Shown here piece after piece: positions 57,882-64,000 of a stretch of DNA of 64,000 nt. The notes below the pieces were generated by a model. It was given only the letters and a program-made list of their open reading frames with translations, had not been told where the DNA came from and did no database searches. Each line of letters starts with the position of its first letter. Position 1 is the stretch's first letter. This DNA comes from CASICS01 sp045564455 (GTDB lineage Bacteria; Pseudomonadota; Gammaproteobacteria; Magnimaribacterales; AG-339-G14): the NCBI GenBank assembly GCA_045564455.1, contig JBJLHG010000002.1:62001-126000 (forward strand), written 5' to 3'. The position numbers and the translations under genes are program-made.

Positions 57882-60110
57882 TTAAGGTGCTAAAACTTCT
57901 GCATTATCTATTCGTCTAAAGCCCTTAGGAAGGAAATTCCCTTTTCTCCCTCTTGAGCCTACAAAATTATTTAAATCTTTAGATTTAATTACATAGTGTT
58001 GTTTCCCGCTATAAATCTTTAGAGATGATTCTTTAGGAAGAGCTATGAGATATAAAAGCTTATTCTCCCTAGCGGCATGCTGTCCCTTATCAATCGAAAT
58101 AATTTTATTTCCTTTACCTTTAGATAAAATTGGCAAATCCATAGCTTCAATGAGAAGCATTTTTCCTTCCTGAGTTATGGCTACAATAAAAGACTGTTCT
58201 ATTGATGAAATTTTTTCTGGAGCTAATGGAATTGCTCCTTTGGTATTTAATACAGCTTTTCCTGATTTATTTTTTGTTTGTAAATCAATTATTTTAGCTA
58301 TAAATCCATATCCTGAGTCAGAAGCTAATATACACAGCTCTTCATCATTTCCTGCAATAACACCCGAAAAGGTTGCTCCTGACTGAGCATTAATACTTCC
58401 TGAAACCGGGTCGCCTTGTCCTCTCGCACTAGGCAATTTGTGAATTGGCAGAGAATAAGCTTTACCAAAATTATCAATAATTACAGCATTTTGGCTATTT
58501 CTTGCTCTAGATGAAGAAAGATGACCGTCTCCTTCTCTATATTGTAACGATTCCGGATCTACATCATGTCCTTTAGCAGCTCTAATCCATCCTCTTTGAG
58601 AAAGCACTACCGTCATTGGATCATTCGAAATTAGTTCTTTTTCATCAAAAGCTTTGGCATCAGTGGCTTCAATCATAGAACTATTTCTCTTGTCGCCAAA
58701 TTCTTCAAGATCTTCTTTTAGCTCTTTTTTAATTAACGTCTTTAATCGACTAGCTGAGCTGAGGGTCTTTTCAATCTCTTTAGCCTCAGAAGATAACTCA
58801 TTTTTTTCTGATAAGATTGATTCCTCTTCTAATTTAGCTAATTGACGAAGCCTAATATCTAAAATTGCATTTGCTTGAATTTCTGAAAGTTTAAATTTTT
58901 TCATCAATTCTTTTTTAGGCTCATCATGATTTCTAATAATTTTAATTACTTCATCTAAATTTAAATAAGCAATAAGAAGTCCATCTAAAATATGCAAACG
59001 ATCATTAACCCAGTCTAAACGGTGTTGAAGTCTTCTTTTTACCGTATCTGTTCTAAATTTTAGCCATTCTTTAAGAATTTTCTTTAAATCAAATACTTGA
59101 GGTTTTCCATTAAGACCTATAGCGTTTATGTTTACTCTGACATTTTTTTCTAAATCTGTTGTTGCGAATAAATGACTCATCAAAGCATCTTTGTCTATTC
59201 GATTTGAACGAGGAACTACAATTATTCTTGACGGATTTTCTTCATCACTTTCGTCTCTCAAATCTTCGATCATATTGATTTTTTTAGAATCTATTTGAGC
59301 AGCAATTTGTTCTAAAATTTTAGATGTAGATACCTGATAAGGTAATGCATTAATAACTATCTCTCCATTTTCTATTTCATAAGTTGCTCTTAATTTTACG
59401 GAGCCTCTTCCGGTGCTATACATCTCTAACATATCTTCAGATGAGGAAGTAATTTCAGCAGATGTAGGAAAATCTGGGCTAGGAATATATTCCATCAAAT
59501 CTGGAATTGTCATTTTTGGATTATCTATCAAAGCAATGGTCGCTTTTACGACATCTGTTAAATTATGTGGCGGAATATCTGTAGCCATCCCTACTGCAAT
59601 TCCTGAAGCTCCATTTAAAAGAACATTAGGCAATCTTGAGGATAAAAATTTTGGTTCTATTAAAGTTCCATCAAAATTAGGCATCCAGTCTACAGTGCCT
59701 TGGGATATTTCAGTCAATAAAGTTTGCGCATATGCTGATAAACGACACTCTGTATATCGCATTGCAGCAAAACTTTTTGGATCATCTAATGAACCAAAAT
59801 TACCTTGACCTTCGATGAGAGGATATCTGGTTGAGAAGCTTTGAGCCATTAGAACCATAGCTTCATATGCTGCGCCATCTCCATGAGGATGAAATTTACC
59901 AATTACATCTCCAACAGTTCTGGCACTTTTCTTAAATTTAGCTGTTGATTTAAGGCCTAGCTCAGACATTGCATAAATAATTCTTCTTTGAACAGGTTTA
60001 AGTCCGTCACCTACAAATGGCAAAGCCCTGTCAAGAATGACATACATTGAATATTCCAAATATGCTTTTTCAGCATACCCGCCTATCGGCAAACTTTCTT
60101 CTTTACTCAT
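57882..60110 (-). CDS. parC: DNA topoisomerase IV subunit A
   Basis: A 742-residue ParC. The catalytic tyrosine is Y119 in AAMRYTECRL. The quinolone-determining stretch is GKFHPHGDGAAYEAMV; the residue equal to Ser80 of E. coli ParC is Gly79, while Glu83 is kept at the Glu84 equivalent. The C-terminal blade domain contains the VSGSINAQSG and GSRGRKGNF segments. With ParE it unlinks daughter chromosomes. It overlaps parE by eight bases. Confidence 0.95.
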   Translation of the reverse strand: MSKEESLPIGGYAEKAYLEYSMYVILDRALPFVGDGLKPVQRRIIYAMSELGLKSTAKFKKSARTVGDVIGKFHPHGDGAAYEAMVLMAQSFSTRYPLIEGQGNFGSLDDPKSFAAMRYTECRLSAYAQTLLTEISQGTVDWMPNFDGTLIEPKFLSSRLPNVLLNGASGIAVGMATDIPPHNLTDVVKATIALIDNPKMTIPDLMEYIPSPDFPTSAEITSSSEDMLEMYSTGRGSVKLRATYEIENGEIVINALPYQVSTSKILEQIAAQIDSKKINMIEDLRDESDEENPSRIIVVPRSNRIDKDALMSHLFATTDLEKNVRVNINAIGLNGKPQVFDLKKILKEWLKFRTDTVKRRLQHRLDWVNDRLHILDGLLIAYLNLDEVIKIIRNHDEPKKELMKKFKLSEIQANAILDIRLRQLAKLEEESILSEKNELSSEAKEIEKTLSSASRLKTLIKKELKEDLEEFGDKRNSSMIEATDAKAFDEKELISNDPMTVVLSQRGWIRAAKGHDVDPESLQYREGDGHLSSSRARNSQNAVIIDNFGKAYSLPIHKLPSARGQGDPVSGSINAQSGATFSGVIAGNDEELCILASDSGYGFIAKIIDLQTKNKSGKAVLNTKGAIPLAPEKISSIEQSFIVAITQEGKMLLIEAMDLPILSKGKGNKIISIDKGQHAARENKLLYLIALPKESSLKIYSGKQHYVIKSKDLNNFVGSRGRKGNFLPKGFRRIDNAEVLAP

Positions 60111-61998
60111 TTATAGTAGCTAAATCACCTTTAGTTTCTAACCAATCTTTTCTATCGGAAGCTCGTTTTTTTGAAAGTAACTTATCCATTATTGAAGTTG
60201 CTGTATTTCCCTTTTCTAATGTGAGTTTCAAAAGTCTTCGACCTTCTATTTCCATTGTTGTTTCTCTTAATTGAGATGGATTCATTTCTCCTAGTCCCTT
60301 AAATCTTTGTATCTCAATTTTTTTTGACTTATTTTGTTTTGTTAGATTCTTTACTATTTTATCTTTTTCTTCTTCATCAAGAGCATAGAAAACATCTTTA
60401 CCTTGATCTACCCTAAATAGAGGGGGTTGAGCTACAAATAAATGTCCGCCCTCTACAAGCGGCCTAAAATGTTTTAAAAATAAAGCACAAATTAACGTTG
60501 CTATATGAGCTCCATCAGTATCTGCATCAGCTAAAATACAGATCTTTCCATATCTCAAACCAGTCAAATCTTTGCATCCAGGATTTAATCCAACAGCCAT
60601 AGCTATATCTTTAACTTCTTGAGATTGTGTGACTGCGTCGGTATCAACTTCCCAAGTATTAAGAATTTTTCCTTTAAGAGACATTACCGCTTGGAATTTT
60701 CTATTTCTAGCTTGTTTCGCTGATCCACCTGCTGATTCTCCTTCAACCAAGAATAATTCAGTCTCAGAAACATCTGAAGAAACGCAATCAGATAATTTTC
60801 CAGGCAGAGTTATTCCCTTTGTTAGTTTTTTACGTTCTACTTTTTGACTAGCTTTAGCTCTAGCTTGCGCATTTTCTATGCACAATAAAGCAATTTCTTC
60901 AGCGGCTTGAGTTTCTTGATTTAACCAAATTGAAAAAGAGTCTTTTGTGATAGAAGTTGCTATATTTTGAAAATCTTTAGAGGATAACTTTTCTTTCGTC
61001 TGTCCTGTGAATTGTGGATCTTTTAATTTTACAGACAAAATAAAAGAACAATTTTTCCAAACATCATCTGGTGTTACCTTCACTCCTTTAGGAATTAATT
61101 TTCGATAATCACAAAACTCTTTAATAGCATCTGTAATTCCAGACCGCATGCCTGCTACATGGGTTCCACCTTGCATTGTTGGAATTAGATTTACATAACT
61201 TTCATTGATACTTTCTCTGTCACCTCTTTCCCAAATAACCGCCCATGAAAGAGCTGTTTCTTTATCTGAGAATTCTCCTAAGATTGGGTCTCCAGGAATA
61301 AAAATTCCTTCGCCTAATTCTGTCGATAAATAATCTCCAAGACCGTCAACAAAACACCATTCTTCTTTCTTGCCATCTATATCATTTTTGAATTTAATTT
61401 TTAAACCAGGACACAAAACAGCTTTTGCTCTAAGAGAATACATTAAAGACTTTGAGGATATTTTTTCTGTATCAAAAAAGCTTTCATCTGGCTTAAAAGT
61501 TATTTTGGTCCCGGTATTTCTTTGACCCACTGAATCAATTTCTTTGAGCTCTTTCTTTTTTAAGCTATTTGCAAATTCAATGGCAAACTTTTTACCATCT
61601 CTTTTTATTTCTGCTTTAAGAGACGTAGAAAGAGCATTGACTACTGAAACCCCTACTCCATGAAGTCCTCCTGAAAAGGTATATTCTTTATTTGTAAATT
61701 TTGCTCCAGCATGAAGCCTCGAAAATATTAGTTCTATTCCTGGAACCTTTTCTTCTGGATGAATATCTACCGGCATTCCTCTTCCGTCATCTTCAACGGT
61801 TACAGAGTAATCTTTGTGTAAATTAACTGATATCTCTTTTGCATGGCCCGCCAAAGCTTCATCTACACTATTGTCTATAACTTCCATGACTAGATGATTT
61901 GGGCTAGCTGTATCGGTATACATGCCAGGTCTTTTTCTAACGGGCTCTAACCCCGTTAGTACCTCAATGGACTCGGCTGTATAATCTGAAGGAGCCAA
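60103..61998 (-). CDS. parE: DNA topoisomerase IV subunit B
   Basis: A 631-residue ParE. GHKL ATPase motifs include VIDNSVDEALAGHA, DDGRGMP and GGLHGVGVSVVNALS. The TOPRIM metal site is EGESAGGSAKQ and the LADADTDGAH motif. PGCKDLTGLRYGK and the absence of GyrB's long insert mark ParE. It is coupled to parC. It lies two bases downstream of the peroxiredoxin gene, so the three genes may share transcription. Confidence 0.96.
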   Translation of the reverse strand: MAPSDYTAESIEVLTGLEPVRKRPGMYTDTASPNHLVMEVIDNSVDEALAGHAKEISVNLHKDYSVTVEDDGRGMPVDIHPEEKVPGIELIFSRLHAGAKFTNKEYTFSGGLHGVGVSVVNALSTSLKAEIKRDGKKFAIEFANSLKKKELKEIDSVGQRNTGTKITFKPDESFFDTEKISSKSLMYSLRAKAVLCPGLKIKFKNDIDGKKEEWCFVDGLGDYLSTELGEGIFIPGDPILGEFSDKETALSWAVIWERGDRESINESYVNLIPTMQGGTHVAGMRSGITDAIKEFCDYRKLIPKGVKVTPDDVWKNCSFILSVKLKDPQFTGQTKEKLSSKDFQNIATSITKDSFSIWLNQETQAAEEIALLCIENAQARAKASQKVERKKLTKGITLPGKLSDCVSSDVSETELFLVEGESAGGSAKQARNRKFQAVMSLKGKILNTWEVDTDAVTQSQEVKDIAMAVGLNPGCKDLTGLRYGKICILADADTDGAHIATLICALFLKHFRPLVEGGHLFVAQPPLFRVDQGKDVFYALDEEEKDKIVKNLTKQNKSKKIEIQRFKGLGEMNPSQLRETTMEIEGRRLLKLTLEKGNTATSIMDKLLSKKRASDRKDWLETKGDLATINE

Positions 61999-62000
61999 TT

Positions 62001-62480
62001 TTAAAGCTGCTCTAGAATATTTTCTGCGCTACTTACCGCAAATGCTCCGCCTTCTTCAGCTAGCAAAGAAGTTACAGTTCCATCTTCTATGATAATCGCG
62101 TATCTTGAAGAAACATGACCAATACCCATCGCAGAGAGATCTAAACCAAGATCACAGGCCTTGGCAAACTCACCGTTTCCGTCAGCAAGCATTGTAATTT
62201 TATCTCCAACTGACAAGCTCTCTCCCCAAGCTTTCATTACGAAAGGGTTCGTTACAGAAACACATATAATCTCATCAACATTTTTTGATAAGATTTCATC
62301 AGCTTTTTCTACAAAACCTGGCATTTGTTTTAAAGAACAAGTTGGAGTAAAAGCTCCTGGTACTCCAACTAATACAACCTTTTTGCCTGAAACATACTCT
62401 AGCGAATCTACTCCATCTATACCTTTTTCACCTAACTTGAAGAGGGTTGCGTTTGGTAATTTTTTTCCAATTTCTATCAT
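62001..62480 (-). CDS. peroxiredoxin (Prx5 type)
   Basis: A 159-residue thiol peroxidase of the AhpC/TSA superfamily. The peroxidatic cysteine is C48 in VPGAFTPTCS, and the nearby Arg is in the VSSRYAII segment. The type with PGAFTPTCS and this length is the Prx5/glutaredoxin-linked group, which needs no neighbouring AhpF. It reduces hydrogen peroxide or organic peroxides in the cytosol. A GGAG ribosome site precedes the ATG. Confidence 0.9.
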   Translation of the reverse strand: MIEIGKKLPNATLFKLGEKGIDGVDSLEYVSGKKVVLVGVPGAFTPTCSLKQMPGFVEKADEILSKNVDEIICVSVTNPFVMKAWGESLSVGDKITMLADGNGEFAKACDLGLDLSAMGIGHVSSRYAIIIEDGTVTSLLAEEGGAFAVSSAENILEQL

Positions 62481-62489
62481 ATTAGTCTC

Positions 62490-64000
62490 CTAAACTTCAT
62501 TATATATTTTACTTCCCAAGTCCTTAAATTCTTGAGCTTTCTTTTGCATTGCCTCTTCTTGCTCTTTCAATTCTTTTTTAGCGTAATCTCTTACATCTTG
62601 TGATATTTTCATCGAACAAAACTTAGGACCACACATTGAGCAAAAGTGAGCTACTTTAGCTGAATCCTTAGGTAAAGTTTCATCGTGATAAGATTTAGCT
62701 CTTTCAGGATCAAGACCTAAATTAAATTGATCTTCCCATCTAAAATCGAATCTAGAAGCTGATAGAGCATTATCTCTTATTTGAGCTGAAGGAAGACCTT
62801 TTGCAAGATCTCCAGCATGAGCAGCTATTCTATAAGCCATTAATCCTTCCTTAACATCTTCTTTATTGGGCAAGCCCAAGTGTTCTTTGGGTGTTACATA
62901 ACAGAGCATTGCGCAGCCATACCAACCTATCATAGCTGCTCCTATTGCCGAAGTAATATGATCATATCCTGGAGCTATATCGGTTGTTAGAGGGCCTAAT
63001 GTGTAAAAAGGAGCCTCATCGCATTCTTCTAATTGAAGATCCATATTTTCTTTAATAAGTTGCATCGGAACATGCCCTGGTCCTTCTATCATAGTCTGGA
63101 CATTATGCTTCCAAGCAATTTTGGTTAATTCACCTAAAGTTTTTAATTCCCCAAATTGAGCTTCATCGTTTGCATCTGCAACTGATCCTGGTCTAAGACC
63201 ATCGCCTAAGGAAAAAGTAATATCGTATTTTTTCATTATCTTGCATATATCTTCGAAACGAGTATATAAAAAGTTTTCTTGATGATGAGCTAAGCACCAT
63301 TTAGCCATTATTGATCCACCTCTTGAAACTATTCCAGTAACTCTTTCGGCGGTTAATGGCACATATTTAAGTAAAACTCCTGCATGAATCGTAAAGTAAT
63401 CAACTCCTTGCTCCGCCTGCTCTATTAATGTTTCCTCAAATACTTCCCAATTAAGATCTTCAGCAACTCCATTTACTTTTTCTAAAGCCTGATAAATAGG
63501 AACAGTTCCGATTGGAACTGGAGAATTTCTTACAATCCACTCTCTGGTTTCATGAATATTTTTGCCAGTACTTAAATCCATTACAGTATCTCCACCCCAT
63601 CTTGTAGACCAAGTTAATTTTTCAACCTCATCATGTATTGAAGATGATAAAGCTGAATTTCCAATGTTTGCGTTAACTTTTATTTTAAAATTTCTTCCAA
63701 TTATCATTGGTTCAATTTCTGGATGATTTATATTTGCAGGTATCACGGCCCTTCCAGATGCTACTTCATCTCTAACAAATTCAGGAGTTACTTTTTCCGG
63801 AATATTAGCTCCAAAGTTTTTCCCTTTATGGAAGTTTCCTTTTTTTAATTTAAGATTTTCTTCGTAATTTTGGTTTTCTCGGATGGCTATATATTCCATT
63901 TCTTCAGTTATTATTCCCCTTCTAGCCAAAGACATTTGAGTTTCTCCTGGATATTGAGATTTTCTAGCAGAAAGCCAGTTTTCTCTTAATTTTGGAAGCC
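62490..64000 (-). CDS. thiC: phosphomethylpyrimidine synthase, N-terminus beyond the window
   Basis: The open frame runs to the right edge: the 21 codons before the internal Met, LPKLRENWLSARKSQYPGET and more, continue the protein, so the 481 residues from 63935 are not the true start. ThiC converts AIR to HMP-P with SAM and a 4Fe-4S cluster. The C-terminal CSMCGPKFC motif binds the cluster, and PVPIGTVPIYQALEK and IEGPGHVPMQ are family blocks. ThiD and ThiE are encoded at 36893-38277. Any TPP riboswitch would be outside. Confidence 0.95.
   Translation of the reverse strand, partial: LPKLRENWLSARKSQYPGETQMSLARRGIITEEMEYIAIRENQNYEENLKLKKGNFHKGKNFGANIPEKVTPEFVRDEVASGRAVIPANINHPEIEPMIIGRNFKIKVNANIGNSALSSSIHDEVEKLTWSTRWGGDTVMDLSTGKNIHETREWIVRNSPVPIGTVPIYQALEKVNGVAEDLNWEVFEETLIEQAEQGVDYFTIHAGVLLKYVPLTAERVTGIVSRGGSIMAKWCLAHHQENFLYTRFEDICKIMKKYDITFSLGDGLRPGSVADANDEAQFGELKTLGELTKIAWKHNVQTMIEGPGHVPMQLIKENMDLQLEECDEAPFYTLGPLTTDIAPGYDHITSAIGAAMIGWYGCAMLCYVTPKEHLGLPNKEDVKEGLMAYRIAAHAGDLAKGLPSAQIRDNALSASRFDFRWEDQFNLGLDPERAKSYHDETLPKDSAKVAHFCSMCGPKFCSMKISQDVRDYAKKELKEQEEAMQKKAQEFKDLGSKIYNEV

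Noticed and set aside
62490..63935. A 481-residue ThiC starting at ATG 63935
   Set aside because: The frame stays open to the right edge with protein-like sequence, and normal ThiC is over 600 residues.

Overview
The window is a gene-dense, AT-rich stretch of bacterial chromosome (about one third G+C by eye) from a gammaproteobacterium with a compact genome. Evidence for the group is gene content and order: algC-argB-slmA, mrcA next to aroK-aroB-gltB-gltD, rrn-tyrS-M23 peptidase-anmK-erpA-argC, dksA-folK, parE-parC and mpl are gammaproteobacterial arrangements. The low G+C, very short gaps, a TonB receptor and a lone rRNA operon without spacer tRNAs suggest an oligotrophic marine lineage such as SAR86; this is an inference and the 16S gene (about 30008-31542) would settle it. 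I see no insertion sequence, prophage, CRISPR array or tRNA gene.

Layout. 1-3316 (minus): ilvE followed by a tightly packed trio (GT4 glycosyltransferase, methyltransferase, QW-motif alpha/alpha-barrel protein cut by the left edge). 3361-6185 (plus): algC, argB, slmA. 6187-8571 (minus): PBP1A, divergent from aroK-aroB-gltB-gltD (8623-16402); the pilMNOPQ genes and the damX-type gene that sit in this neighbourhood in Pseudomonas are absent. 16523-20929 (minus): TonB receptor, tesB, cysE. 21035-26484 (plus): cobS-cobT pair, a diiron ferritin-like oxygenase, a 2OG-Fe(II) oxygenase and a type II pantothenate-kinase-like protein. 26521-31760 (minus): rRNA operon 16S-23S-5S with promoter just behind tyrS. 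31763-36849: tyrS, M23 peptidase, anmK, erpA, argC. 36893-43075 (plus): thiD, thiE, a PfkB kinase, a repeat-bearing DksA, folK, acs, msrA. 43072-45727 (minus): MBL hydrolase, NUDIX hydrolase, nitronate-monooxygenase-like flavoprotein. 45826-50337: nnrD, tsaE, a MazG/HisE-like pyrophosphatase, a small protein with a phage-type motif, an L31 type B protein with an acidic tail, typA. 50334-57832: mpl, PPi-dependent phosphofructokinase, a hotdog thioesterase, an acyl-CoA dehydrogenase, a DUF2244-type membrane protein, argD, an M48 lipoprotein protease, a VOC protein. 57882-64000 (minus): parC, parE, peroxiredoxin, thiC (cut by the right edge).

Function. Most genes are housekeeping: arginine (argB, argC, argD), aromatic, branched-chain, cysteine and glutamate synthesis, thiamine (thiC, thiD, thiE), folate, peptidoglycan synthesis and recycling (mrcA, mpl, anmK, M23), Fe-S assembly, redox repair and chromosome segregation. 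Central carbon use appears to rely on a PPi-linked phosphofructokinase and acetyl-CoA synthetase. Compactness shows in the ten convergent gene junctions: six overlap, two have gaps under 10 bases, and only two (after gltD and next to the 5S gene) carry a hairpin terminator.

The most unusual items are the cobS-cobT/diiron/2OG-oxygenase run with no cobN or other B12 gene nearby, the DksA with six exact 30-base repeats coding a Lys/Ala/Pro tail at its N-terminus, the L31 paralogue with an acidic repeated tail, an NtrC-type palindrome in front of gltB, and a string of AT-rich palindromes in the rRNA spacer.
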